Shown here one piece after another: positions 14,921 through 22,399 of a DNA stretch of 25,330 nt. Source of the DNA: CAZSNH01 sp052388455. Lineage in GTDB: Bacteria; Pseudomonadota; Alphaproteobacteria; Rhizobiales; Hyphomicrobiaceae. The DNA lies in the NCBI GenBank assembly GCA_052388455.1, contig JBQTIA010000016.1, positions 1-25,330 on the forward strand, given 5' to 3'. The notes under the pieces were generated by a model. That model was not told where the DNA came from, did not search any database, and saw only the letters and a list, made by a program, of their open reading frames with translations. The translations under genes were made by a program, and so were the position numbers. Position 1 is the first letter of the stretch. Each line of letters opens with the position of its first letter.

Positions 14921-15754
14921 ATGCGCGGCACGCTCAACGCTTCGGTTGCCGCATTGCTGATGTTGGCCGCCACCACTGCCGGCGCCGAGGACACCGGCCT
15001 CGGCCCCGTCGGACCCGAAGCCGATCTCAGCGTGCGCGAGATTTCGGAAGCCCTCTACAAGGCCGGCCCCAACGATCGCCTCGATTTTTCCGGCAAGGAC
15101 CTCACCTACCTCGATCTCTCGGGGCTCGACTTCAAGGGCGCGGAGATGGCCCGCACCGACCTCTATGGCACCGACTTCACCGACTCGAGCCTCAAGGGCA
15201 GCAACCTCTCAGGCGCGCGTCTCGACCGTGCGGTGCTGATCCGGACCGACCTCTCCGGCGCTAACCTGCTCGGCGCAACGCTGTTCCGGCCGACCATCTA
15301 CTCCGACCTGTCGAGCAACCAGGCCGACGCACCCCGTTTCGCCGGTGCCATCCTGAAGGGGACGCGTTTCCAGGCCGATCTTTCCGGTGCCGACTTCCGC
15401 GGTGCCGACATGACCAGCGTCGACATGAGCCCGCTCGAGGCGCGCCCCGGGCAGGGCACCCTCGTCACGCTGCCGAAGAACGTCTGCAAGTCCTGCAACT
15501 TCTCCGGCGCCACCCTGCGGCAGGCCAACTTCACCGAAGCCGTTCTTCATTTCGCGCGCTTCACCGGCGCAGACCTGACGGGTGCCGATTTCACCGGCGC
15601 CGACCTCGCGAAGGCCGACTTCGCGGGTGCCGACCTGCACGACGTCAACTTCGCCGGCGCCGACCTCGATGGCGCCAATCTCGCAGGCGCGAAGGGACTG
15701 AACGACGCTCGCGGCCTCGACAATGCGATCAACTTCGACAAGAGCCTGCGCTGA
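14921..15754 (+). CDS. Secreted pentapeptide-repeat protein
   Basis: The 277-residue product starts with a signal peptide (LNASVAALLMLAATTAGA, cleavage near residue 22). After a short helical segment (LSVREISEALYKAGPNDRLD) come two blocks of A(D/N)LxX-type pentapeptide repeats. The first is at about residues 52-125 (FKGAEMARTDLYGTDF, LSGANLLGATLF); the second, at about 140-265, ends in a regular run (FTGADLTGADFTGADLAKAD). Such repeats form a right-handed quadrilateral beta helix. A Cys pair in CKSC (near residue 190) sits at a break between the blocks. The opening helix resembles the start of other periplasmic pentapeptide proteins, but no enzyme domain is attached. It follows the 5-oxoprolinase gene by 88 bp; TATATT at 14880-14885 could be a -10 box, without a clear -35. 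Molecular role unknown. Confidence 0.9.
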   Translation: MRGTLNASVAALLMLAATTAGAEDTGLGPVGPEADLSVREISEALYKAGPNDRLDFSGKDLTYLDLSGLDFKGAEMARTDLYGTDFTDSSLKGSNLSGARLDRAVLIRTDLSGANLLGATLFRPTIYSDLSSNQADAPRFAGAILKGTRFQADLSGADFRGADMTSVDMSPLEARPGQGTLVTLPKNVCKSCNFSGATLRQANFTEAVLHFARFTGADLTGADFTGADLAKADFAGADLHDVNFAGADLDGANLAGAKGLNDARGLDNAINFDKSLR

Positions 15755-15820
15755 CGTTTACGCTGACACCTGAGCTGAGTGCGCACGCGCCGTTCGGTTC
15801 GAGCCTGCTTCGACGCCGGC

Positions 15821-16282
15821 TCAACCCATCTTCTGCCAGCGGCCATTGTCCCCCTGCCGCCAGTAGGTGACGGCGACGCCTGCGGCTTTCGCCGCCTGCC
15901 AGTCTGTACGGGCCTGCGACTTGGCATCCTCGTCGCGACCGTCGAACAGGTAGACGATGCGAGCGAAACCCTGGAACCGCGACGTGGTCGCGCCGTCCAC
16001 GAGAAAGCGGACGCCGGCTCCGTTCGGCGTCTCGTCACCCGTCGTCAGATAGATCGGCTGATCCGCGCTGTGACCATCCTTGGCTGTTCCGTGCGCGAGA
16101 AAGCTCTCCTCGCTGTAGGTCCAGAGCGCCGTATCGAGCGCGTCCAGCCGCTCGGTGCTGCCGGCTTGAACAACGGCCCGCCAGCCGCGCTCCAGCGTCT
16201 TCTCCAAGAGGCTCGGCAGCACCCGCTCCAAAGGCAGGCGCTCGATGTGGTAGAACAGCACTTCCGTCGGCAGAGTATTCAT
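15821..16282 (-). CDS. holC: DNA polymerase III chi subunit (HolC)
   Basis: The 153-residue protein is the chi subunit of the clamp-loader complex, which binds SSB and psi. The sequence carries the family pattern: VLFYHIERLPLERVLPSLLEK, GWRAVVQAGSTERLDALDTALWTY, FLAHGTAKDGHSADQPIYLTT, GAGVRFLVDGA, and IVYLFDGRDEDAKSQARTDW with a closing VTYWRQGDNGRWQKM. Length fits alphaproteobacterial HolC. I chose the ATG at 16282 because homologs begin directly with the 'evlFYh' strand; the longer frame adds 37 unlikely residues. The usual partner pepA is not adjacent. It converges with the pentapeptide gene with 66 bp between stops and no clear terminator. Confidence 0.93.
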   Translation of the reverse strand: MNTLPTEVLFYHIERLPLERVLPSLLEKTLERGWRAVVQAGSTERLDALDTALWTYSEESFLAHGTAKDGHSADQPIYLTTGDETPNGAGVRFLVDGATTSRFQGFARIVYLFDGRDEDAKSQARTDWQAAKAAGVAVTYWRQGDNGRWQKMG

Positions 16283-16445
16283 ACGTTCATGCAACCAGCA
16301 CCTCGAGGCGCGCCCGACCGCGTGCCGCTGCTGAACAACAGCCGTGCAACATCTGCCACGATCTTGCGCATGACCCCTTGCAGGCAGCACCAACCTACAC
16401 TAACTACCACGGTCCGGTGCGGCGCCATCTCTGGGTGACGCCCGT

Positions 16446-16498
16446 GCGGGCGGTGAGCTTGGTGGCATCTTCGGGTTCGCCACCTCGTTCCCGCCCGC
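16446..16498 (-). other. Two-part hairpin downstream of the first four-cysteine gene
   Basis: An outer 8-bp stem (GCGGGCGG 16446-16453 with CCGCCCGC 16491-16498) encloses a 6-bp stem (GGTGGC 16461-16466 with GCCACC 16479-16484). It begins 37 bp after the stop at 16536 and could end that transcript, but no T-run follows on either strand. Confidence 0.45.
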
Positions 16499-16535
16499 TG
16501 CGATTCTCAGGGCTCGCCAATTGAAGCGGCCGCCC

Positions 16536-16838
16536 TCACTTCCCGAGCTGACTGCTGTGGTACTTGCGCGCGATGTAACCGCCATCGGCCAGCGCATCAC
16601 GGCACTTGCGCGAGATGTTCGCACCGGCCGAGCGCATGCACGACTTGAGCTGCGGACTGTCCTCGCCGTACTTCGGACAGAAGCGATAATAGTCGGATCG
16701 GCAGGCGGACTTGACGCGGGCCGTGTAGGCTTCGGCGGTGACCGACAGCGTCAGCAGGGCCGCGAGCGACGCCGCTGCGACGCGCGCCGCAGGAGCGATC
16801 CGGTCGACGGCCCGAACTTTCAGAGAGTTGCTCGACAT
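16536..16838 (-). CDS. Secreted four-cysteine protein, copy A (Cys-rich GLG1-type repeat)
   Basis: The 100-residue product has a long signal peptide (APAARVAAASLAALLTLSVTAEA, cleavage near residue 38). The mature domain of about 60 residues has four Cys in the pattern C-x7-C-x12-C-x11-C (ACRSDYYRFC, LKSCMRSAG, SRKCRDALADGG) and ends IARKYHSSQLGK. Spacing and surrounding residues resemble one cysteine-rich repeat of the GLG1 family (Pfam Cys_rich_FGFR), which also occurs in many small exported rhizobial proteins. Two disulfides are likely. It shares 45 of 58 mature residues with the gene 265 bp upstream, so the two are tandem duplicates. The start at 16838 has AAGGAA upstream. Function unknown. 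Confidence 0.85.
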   Translation of the reverse strand: MSSNSLKVRAVDRIAPAARVAAASLAALLTLSVTAEAYTARVKSACRSDYYRFCPKYGEDSPQLKSCMRSAGANISRKCRDALADGGYIARKYHSSQLGK

Positions 16839-17049
16839 TCGTGGGTTCCTTGCATCGTTCGAGGCAATTCGTCTTTCCATTGACAGCGCGATCACCACCA
16901 AATTAGCCGCTTTGCCGTGTCCTCGCCAGAGCCGTCCGGCGGCGGCGGCAAGGCATTTTATGTCCAATTCTGCGACCGCCGGGAGCAAGCGCGCACCTTT
17001 CGCACCTGCGCAATGGCGGTAGGCCGCTGGTCGCTCCCATATCCAAAGC

Positions 17050-17074
17050 AAAAGGCCGGCGACGACCGCCGGCC
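17050..17074 (-). terminator. Rho-independent terminator after four-cysteine gene copy B
   Basis: On the minus strand a perfect 8-bp stem GGCCGGCG/CGCCGGCC (17067-17074 with 17054-17061) with a 5-nt loop is followed by TTTTGCTTT. It lies 30 bp after the stop of copy B and separates it from copy A. Confidence 0.75.
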
Positions 17075-17103
17075 CCTCTCGTCAGCTGAAAACACGGGTA
17101 GGC

Positions 17104-17373
17104 TCAGCCACGGCTACGGCTGTGATACTTGCGGGCGATGAAGCCACCGTCCGCGAGTGCATCGCGGCAGCGGCCGGAGATGTTGCCGCCAGCCGAGCGC
17201 ATGCAGGCCTTGAGCTGCGGGCTGTTGACCTTGTAGGACGGGCAAAACCGGTAAAAGTCGCTTTTGCAGGCGGACTTGACGCGACCGCTGTAGGCCGACG
17301 CCGTTCCGGCCGTGGCGACGATCGCCGCCAGGGCGGCAACGGCCAGCGAGGCCCGCTTGAGGGTCTTTGTCAT
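17104..17373 (-). CDS. Secreted four-cysteine protein, copy B (Cys-rich GLG1-type repeat)
   Basis: The 89-residue product has a signal peptide (LAVAALAAIVATAGTASA, cleavage near residue 27). Its mature domain has the same C-x7-C-x12-C-x11-C pattern as copy A (ACKSDFYRFC, LKACMRSAG, SGRCRDALADGG), ending IARKYHSRSRG. The region that differs most from copy A is the loop between Cys 2 and 3 (SYKVNSPQ against KYGEDSPQ), a possible specificity loop. AAGGAG stands at good spacing before ATG 17373. Its own terminator follows, so the two copies are separately expressed. The basic mature protein would be periplasmic or secreted. Function unknown; I infer only that the fold is disulfide-stabilised. Confidence 0.86.
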   Translation of the reverse strand: MTKTLKRASLAVAALAAIVATAGTASAYSGRVKSACKSDFYRFCPSYKVNSPQLKACMRSAGGNISGRCRDALADGGFIARKYHSRSRG

Positions 17374-17496
17374 GATCTACTCCTTGCTTGTTGCTTGAGG
17401 ACCGGAGCGGAGCACCGCATAGCGCAAGCGCTTTCCTTGCTCTGGTCATCCCGGCAAGGGACGTCCAAATCGGACCGAAATATGTCGGCGAATGGC

Positions 17497-18915
17497 TCAG
17501 CGGCGATCCTGGTCGTAGGGGTTGTCCGGCTTGCGCAGGCTGAACCGGATCGGCACTCCGGGCAGGTTGAACGCCTCGCGCAGCCCGTTTGTCAGGTACT
17601 TGATGTAGGACTTCGGCAAGTCCGCCGGCTTGGAGCAGAAGGCCACGAAGGCCGGCGGCCGGGCCGAGACCTGCGTCATATAGCGGAGCTTGATGCGTCG
17701 GCCGGACGCAGCCGGCGGCGCGTGCCGCGAGAGCGCTTCGGCCAGCCAGCGGTTGAGCGCGGCGGTCGGCACGCGGCGGTTCCAGGTGTCGGACGCGCGG
17801 AAGACGGCGCTCATCAGCTTGTCGAGCCCCTTCTCGGCGAGCGCCGAGATCGGCACCACGGCGACGCCCGGCACCTGTGCGAGGCTCATCGCCGCCATGG
17901 CGCGCAGCTCCTTCAGCCGCTTCTCTTTGTCTTCGATCCGATCCCATTTATTGACCGCGATGACGAACGCCCGGCCCTCCTCGGTGACGAGATTGCCGAT
18001 GGTCAGATCCTGGTGCTCGAAGGGGTGCTCGGCGTCGAGCAGCAGCACCACCACCTCGGCGAAGCGGATCGCTCGCACGGCATCGGACGCCGAGAGCTGT
18101 TCCGCCAGCTCGGTAATCTTGGCCTTGCGCCTCAGCCCGGCCGTATCAAACAGCCGGATGCGGCGGCCGCCCCACTCGAAATCCGTCGAGACGGCATCGC
18201 GCGTCAATCCCGGCTCGGGGCCGGTGATCATGCGATCCTCGCCGAGGATGGCGTTGACCAGCGTGGACTTGCCAGCGTTGGGACGCCCGACGATGGCCAC
18301 CCGCAGCGGCCGAGCCGCGACGGCGGGGTTCTCCTCATCGGCGGACGCATCGCCTGGTTCACCCAAATCCCGCGCCGCGTCCTTGCCACCCGCACCGGCG
18401 GAATCGAGGCCAAGGGCAGCGAGCATGTCGTGCATCAGTTCGCCGATGCCTTCTCCGTGTTCCGCCGAGATGGCGACCGGCTCGCCGAGGCCGAGCCGGA
18501 AGGCGTCATAGAAGCCGGCTTCCGAGGACCGGCCCTCGCACTTGTTGGCCACGAGGATGACCGGACGGCCCGAAGCCCGGACGGCACGTGCGAAGGTTTC
18601 GTCCGCACCTGTGATGCCGGCCCGTGCATCGATGACGAACAGCACCAGATCGGCGGCCGCGATGGCCGCCTCGCTCTGCTGACGCATCCGGGCGGCGATG
18701 GACCCACCGCCGGCTTCCTCGAGCCCGGCGGTGTCGACCAGCTTCAACTTGTAGCCGGCCAGCACGGCTTCCCCGTCGCGCCGGTCGCGCGTCAGCCCGG
18801 GCAGATCGGAGACGAGGGCCGCCCGCGTGCCGGTCAGGCGGTTGAACAGGGTCGACTTGCCGACATTGGGTCGGCCGACGATGGCGATGACGGGTGTGCG
18901 GGCGGCGTCGGACAT
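17497..18915 (-). CDS. der: Ribosome-assembly GTPase Der (EngA)
   Basis: The 472-residue protein has two tandem GTPase domains and a C-terminal KH-like domain, the hallmark of Der, which is needed for 50S subunit maturation. Domain 1 has the P-loop GRPNVGKST near residue 14, DTAG near 58, and NKCE in place of the usual NKxD. Domain 2 has GRPNAGKST (about 210), DTAG and NKWD. The KH-like end includes RIKLRYMTQVSARPPAFVAF and closes with IRFSLRKPDNPYDQDRR. A charged linker between the domains (ARDLGEPGDASADEENP) is longer than in E. coli. Start ATG 18915 gives the standard N-terminus. It is 458 bp from the upstream gene and has no clear operon partner here. Confidence 0.97.
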   Translation of the reverse strand: MSDAARTPVIAIVGRPNVGKSTLFNRLTGTRAALVSDLPGLTRDRRDGEAVLAGYKLKLVDTAGLEEAGGGSIAARMRQQSEAAIAAADLVLFVIDARAGITGADETFARAVRASGRPVILVANKCEGRSSEAGFYDAFRLGLGEPVAISAEHGEGIGELMHDMLAALGLDSAGAGGKDAARDLGEPGDASADEENPAVAARPLRVAIVGRPNAGKSTLVNAILGEDRMITGPEPGLTRDAVSTDFEWGGRRIRLFDTAGLRRKAKITELAEQLSASDAVRAIRFAEVVVLLLDAEHPFEHQDLTIGNLVTEEGRAFVIAVNKWDRIEDKEKRLKELRAMAAMSLAQVPGVAVVPISALAEKGLDKLMSAVFRASDTWNRRVPTAALNRWLAEALSRHAPPAASGRRIKLRYMTQVSARPPAFVAFCSKPADLPKSYIKYLTNGLREAFNLPGVPIRFSLRKPDNPYDQDRR

Positions 18916-19373
18916 GGGTGGCGGTTGTCTCAGAAATACGGAGAGGTCAGGTTTTTCGGTGTCGGGGGCTTATGCCCGAATGTGGGCGGGAGGCAAAGCG
19001 CCAGCCGCGCCGCCTCGGCATCGGCCGCGGCCTTGAGGCAGCGAGATCGGCGAACGCTGCGCAACGCCCCGAGCGCCGGCGCACCCGCGAGCAACAGGCA
19101 CGGCATACCTGCACGATCCGGCGATACGCTTGCCCGCGATCGTGAACAGCATGGAGCGGCGTCTCTCGCCATGGTCGGCCCCGCGCAAACCCGCGGGGCG
19201 GCATGCGATGCATCGGACCTGACGACCGCCGCGCGGCTACTTGAACTTCGATTTCTCACCCTAGCCAAGCTCGCCGGCTCGAGCGTTCAGGAAGGTGAAG
19301 TCCTCTCCGGCCCAAGCGCTGTGGTTCATCTGTCGAAGACCGAAGTGCGAGGGCCGACGTTGCGGAATGCCGA
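18916..19373. other. 458-bp intergenic region upstream of der, no supportable gene
   Basis: Short frames on both strands have no recognisable content. It must include the der promoter on the minus strand, which I could not define. A perfect 8-bp GC hairpin with a 6-nt loop (GCCCCGCG 19178-19185 with CGCGGGGC 19192-19199) stands near the middle; no T-run follows on either side. Confidence 0.5.
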
Positions 19374-19967
19374 CTACACCGCCGCGCGCCGAAAGTCCGG
19401 CGGCCACCAGTCGATCCACCAGTCTTCCTGCTCGCTGTCGTCGAACCACACGAGCGGGGCCGGTGAAGCTCCGTCCGATCCGTCGAGGAAGGACCGGGTT
19501 TCTGGATGCCGCTTCAGCCACCACTCCAGAATGCGCTGCGTGTCAACGACGCGGTCGCGGACGAGCACGCCCTGCGCGAATGTCATCACCCGCTCCCGTT
19601 CGAACCAGCTCGACCAGCCGTGGTGGCTGTAGACCAGCCGGCGGCCGAGGGGCAGGCGCAGGCGGCCGTTGAACCAGTAGGCGAAGGCCGGGAAGCCGGT
19701 CGCCGGCAGCGCGCGGAGGATCCGTTCGCGCAGGGACGTGGGGAGCGGGGCCTCGTCGGGCCACATTGTGTTGAGGTGGATGAGGTGCAGACGGCCGTCG
19801 ATCACCTCCCAGGTTCCGCAATAGCCGCGATAGCAGCCCGTGCTCCAGCCGACGCTCTTGTTCGACAACTCCATCCGACGCGATTTCAGCAGCCGGTAGA
19901 GCGGTTCGGAGTAGAGCGGGAAGGGCCGGCCATCGATGATGATGCGCTCGGGCGACTGGGCCGTCAT
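19374..19967 (-). CDS. Tryptophan-rich conserved protein of unknown function
   Basis: The 197-residue product contains 13 Trp. It opens with RIIIDGRPFPLYSEPLYRLL, then the block WSTGCYRGYCGTWEVIDGRL (residues 41-60). Similar 'st.cwRGY.gtWei.dgkLyL' blocks occur, from memory, in scattered bacterial proteins of unknown function. A middle part has FPAFAYWFNGRLRLPLG and YSHHGWSSWFERERVMTF; the latter part has TQRILEWWLKRHP and an acidic Trp-rich end (EQEDWWIDWWPPDF). There is no signal peptide or membrane helix, so it should be cytoplasmic. The start at 19967 has AAAGG upstream; MKGLTM five codons earlier is possible. It faces an AT-rich promoter region divergent from fdhB. Its Trp clusters suggest a carbohydrate- or peptide-binding surface, which is only a guess. 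Confidence 0.72.
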   Translation of the reverse strand: MTAQSPERIIIDGRPFPLYSEPLYRLLKSRRMELSNKSVGWSTGCYRGYCGTWEVIDGRLHLIHLNTMWPDEAPLPTSLRERILRALPATGFPAFAYWFNGRLRLPLGRRLVYSHHGWSSWFERERVMTFAQGVLVRDRVVDTQRILEWWLKRHPETRSFLDGSDGASPAPLVWFDDSEQEDWWIDWWPPDFRRAAV

Positions 19968-20115
19968 GGTCAAGCCTTTCATGCATGCCAGCGCGCGCTC
20001 GAAAGGCCGCCCACGAGCGGCGTTTCGAGGTTGGCGTTGGTGGAAAACGGGACTGAGTAGAGATGATTTGAACACTAGCAGACATGCTGCTCAGACGCAA
20101 ATCTGATGCTCAATA

Positions 20116-20144
20116 ACTTATTGAAATATAAATAGTATTTTCAA
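20116..20144 (-). promoter_or_regulatory. Possible promoter of the Trp-rich gene inside the AT-rich island
   Basis: On the minus strand, TTGAAA (20139-20144), 17 bp, ATAAGT (20116-20121) or the overlapping TAAGTT. The -10 match is weak, but the AT-rich setting favours melting. Confidence 0.35.
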
Positions 20145-20267
20145 TTTTTATTGTGCTCCGCGGAGCCGGCGCAGATGCCGGATCGCCACCCGAAACGGTT
20201 TTCATCCAGCGTGCCGGACCCTCTCCGTGGCGCGGGAATTCGCCTCACCCGAAGGACTCGCGTTCAC

Positions 20268-20295
20268 TCGACACTGCTTCGTACTTTCGTATAGA
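20268..20295 (+). promoter_or_regulatory. Sigma70-type promoter candidate for fdhB-fdhA
   Basis: TCGACA (20268-20273) is one mismatch from TTGACA; a 16-bp spacer leads to TATAGA (20290-20295), one mismatch from TATAAT at each of two places. The start near 20302 would leave a leader of about 270 nt before the fdhB ATG. Confidence 0.45.
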
Positions 20296-20571
20296 TAGGC
20301 CGCCGACTTGGGGAAGGTAGCCAGCACGGGCCGAAGGGCGACTGGGCGGCGCTCGTTTCAGATTTGTCGAGACCGCTGTTCAGGCTGCCGGGGTCGGCGG
20401 GCGATCGGGACTTCTCTCGGTGGCGGACGCATGGGGCGGCGCGGCGCGCGGCTTCGGCGAAAATGGCACTCGGCGCTCCGTGGGGGAGCGTAGTTTCGGA
20501 TGGCGCAGTGCGCTGCCGGCCTGGGGCTGGCGAGCGGCGGTCGCCAGGATGAAAGGCGAATTTCAGCGGTC

Positions 20572-22284
20572 ATGGCCAATCGAGCTTTGTCGAACGGAGC
20601 CGTCGAGGCGCGGTCCATCCACCCCGGGTCCGGCCGCCGCAAGGCTCCCGTCCATGCCAAGGGCCGCGTGCTGAAGCCGGAGGAGACGGCGGCGGTGGTC
20701 GCGCTGATCGGTCCCGGTCCCTATGAGCGCCCGCTGCTGATCGAATACCTGCACAAGATTCAGGATGAGAGAGGATGTCTGCCGGCGGCCGACCTGCATG
20801 CTCTCGGCGAACTGGTCAAAGTTCCGATGGCCGAGGTCTACGAGGTGGCGACGTTCTACGCCCACTTCGACGTGGTGCAGGATGGCGAGGAACCGCCGCC
20901 GGCGACCACAATCCGCGTCTGCGACAGCCTCTCGTGCATGATGGCGGGGGCCGAAAAGCTGCTGGCGTCGCTCGGATCGCAAGACTGGGACGGTGTCCGC
21001 ATCGTCCGGGCGCCTTGTATCGGCGCCTGCGACGTTGCCCCCGCTGTCGAGGTCGGTCACCGGCAGGTCGACAAGGCGACTGTCGCCAAGGTCAAGAAGT
21101 CGGTCGAAGCGCACGATCACCACCCCGAGATGCCGAGCTATCAGCGTCTCGCCGAGTACGAGAAGGATGGCGGCTACAAGGTTCTGAGGGCGTGCGTCGG
21201 GGGGCAGCGCAAGGTCGAGGATGTGATTGCGACGCTGTCCGACGGCGGCTTGCGCGGTCTCGGCGGCGCCGGGTTCCCGACGGGCCGCAAATGGTCGTTC
21301 GTGCGCGCCGAGAAGGGTCCGCGACTGATGGCCGTCAACGGCGACGAAGGCGAGCCCGGCACGTTCAAGGACCGCTACTATCTGGAGCGCCGGCCGCATC
21401 AGTTCCTCGAAGGCATGCTGATCGCAGCCTGGGCCGTCGAGGCGACGGACGTGTTCGTCTACATGCGCGACGAATATCCGGCCGTGCTGAACATCCTGCG
21501 CGACGAGATCGCGGCGTTGGAGCAGGCGGGTCTCACCAAGCACACCAAAGTGCATGTGCGCCGCGGTGCCGGGGCCTACATCTGCGGCGAAGAAAGCGCG
21601 ATGATCGAGAGCATTGAGGGCAAGCGTGGCCTGCCGCGCCATCGCCCGCCTTACGTCTCACAGAACGGCATCTTCGGGCGGCCGACGCTCGTCAACAACG
21701 TCGAGACGCTCTACTGGGTGCCGAAAATTCTGGCCAACGGCGCGCAGTGGTTCGCCGAGCAGGGCAAGAACGGCGCCAAGGGCATCCGCTCCTATTCCGT
21801 TTCCGGCCGCGTGAAGAAGCCGGGCGTCATCGCCTTGCCTGCCGGATCGACGGCCAACGAGCTGATCGCGGCCTGCGGCGGGATGGCCAAAGGGCACACC
21901 TTCAAGGGCTATCTCCCCGGCGGCGCATCGGGCGGCATCCTGCCGGCGTCCATGGCCGACATCCCGCTCGATTTCGGCACGCTGGAGAAGCACGGCTGCT
22001 TCGTCGGCAGCCATGCGGTTGTCATCCTGTCCGACAAGGACGATATGAAGGATGTGGCGCTCAATCTGATGCGCTTCTTCGAGGACGAAAGCTGCGGGCA
22101 ATGCACGCCCTGCCGCAACGGCACGGAGAAGGCGGTGCAGCTCATGAGCCAGAAAAAATGGGATCAATCCGTGCTCAAGGATCTCGCCCAGGTCATGAAC
22201 GACGCTTCCATCTGCGGCCTCGGGCAGGCGGCGTCGAACCCGCTGATGTCGGTCGTGAAGTTCTTCCCGGAGGATTTGAAGTAA
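20572..22284 (+). CDS. fdhB: NAD-dependent formate dehydrogenase, fused gamma-beta subunit (NuoE-NuoF type)
   Basis: The 570-residue subunit takes electrons from the alpha subunit and reduces NAD+ in the cytoplasm. Residues 30-180 are a NuoE/FdsG-like thioredoxin-fold domain whose [2Fe-2S] ligands would be Cys117, Cys122, Cys149 and Cys153. Residues 195-565 are the NuoF/FdsB-like part: FMN and NADH binding at GLRGLGGAGFPTGRKW (227-242) and NGDEGEPGTFKDR (256-268), AYICGEESAMIESIEG, and a [4Fe-4S] cluster at Cys508, Cys511, Cys514 and Cys548 (SCGQCTPC, ICGLGQ). The fused form and length match Fdh1B of Methylobacterium from memory; in Rhodobacter FdsG and FdsB are separate. I chose ATG 20572 over 20500 because the N-terminus then matches Fdh1B length, though the ribosome binding site is weak. 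fdhA follows after 115 bp. Confidence 0.94.
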   Translation: MANRALSNGAVEARSIHPGSGRRKAPVHAKGRVLKPEETAAVVALIGPGPYERPLLIEYLHKIQDERGCLPAADLHALGELVKVPMAEVYEVATFYAHFDVVQDGEEPPPATTIRVCDSLSCMMAGAEKLLASLGSQDWDGVRIVRAPCIGACDVAPAVEVGHRQVDKATVAKVKKSVEAHDHHPEMPSYQRLAEYEKDGGYKVLRACVGGQRKVEDVIATLSDGGLRGLGGAGFPTGRKWSFVRAEKGPRLMAVNGDEGEPGTFKDRYYLERRPHQFLEGMLIAAWAVEATDVFVYMRDEYPAVLNILRDEIAALEQAGLTKHTKVHVRRGAGAYICGEESAMIESIEGKRGLPRHRPPYVSQNGIFGRPTLVNNVETLYWVPKILANGAQWFAEQGKNGAKGIRSYSVSGRVKKPGVIALPAGSTANELIAACGGMAKGHTFKGYLPGGASGGILPASMADIPLDFGTLEKHGCFVGSHAVVILSDKDDMKDVALNLMRFFEDESCGQCTPCRNGTEKAVQLMSQKKWDQSVLKDLAQVMNDASICGLGQAASNPLMSVVKFFPEDLK

Positions 22285-22291
22285 CCTCCAC

Positions 22292-22379
22292 TGTCATCCT
22301 CGGGCTCGTCCCGAGGACCCATGTTGCACCAGTTGCGGGTGCCGAGGTTTGGATCCTCGGGACGAGCCCGAGAATGACA
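22292..22379. repeat. Nested palindromic element between fdhB and fdhA
   Basis: Two 30-bp arms (22292-22321 and 22350-22379) are inverted copies with 28 of 30 matches, separated by 28 bp. Each arm is itself a palindrome: on the left, CCTCGGG 22298-22304 pairs with CCCGAGG 22310-22316. The layout is that of two head-to-head REP units. It fills nearly all of the spacer inside the operon and would form a very stable hairpin in the mRNA. Sequences of this class are frequent in alphaproteobacterial intergenic DNA and often cause false short gene calls. Confidence 0.85.
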
Positions 22380-22399
22380 TCGTTGATCGAGAGAGACCA

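Larger units (their letters stand above)
19968..20571. other. 604-bp divergent regulatory region with AT-rich island
   Basis: The part at about 20098-20154 is strongly AT-rich in a roughly 65% GC neighbourhood and contains an imperfect palindrome (TTGAAA 20121-20126 with TTTCAA 20139-20144). A 10-bp palindrome CTCCGCGGAG follows at 20157-20166. From about 20300 to the fdhB ATG the DNA is GC-rich and untranslated as far as I can tell. Promoter candidates for both directions are listed separately. No gene is visible. Confidence 0.55.

Noticed and set aside
17122..19632. 836-residue open frame on the plus strand
   Set aside because: It runs antisense across der, a four-cysteine gene and part of the Trp-rich gene, all better supported on the other strand.
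20464..20480. Sigma54 promoter (TGGCAC) upstream of fdhB
   Set aside because: The -24-like TGGCAC is not followed by a GC/TTGC -12 element at the needed spacing.
22349..22399. Earlier in-frame start for fdhA
   Set aside because: It lies inside the right arm of the palindromic repeat and adds MDPRDEPEND-type residues typical of translated repeats. ATG 22400 begins at the ferredoxin fold.
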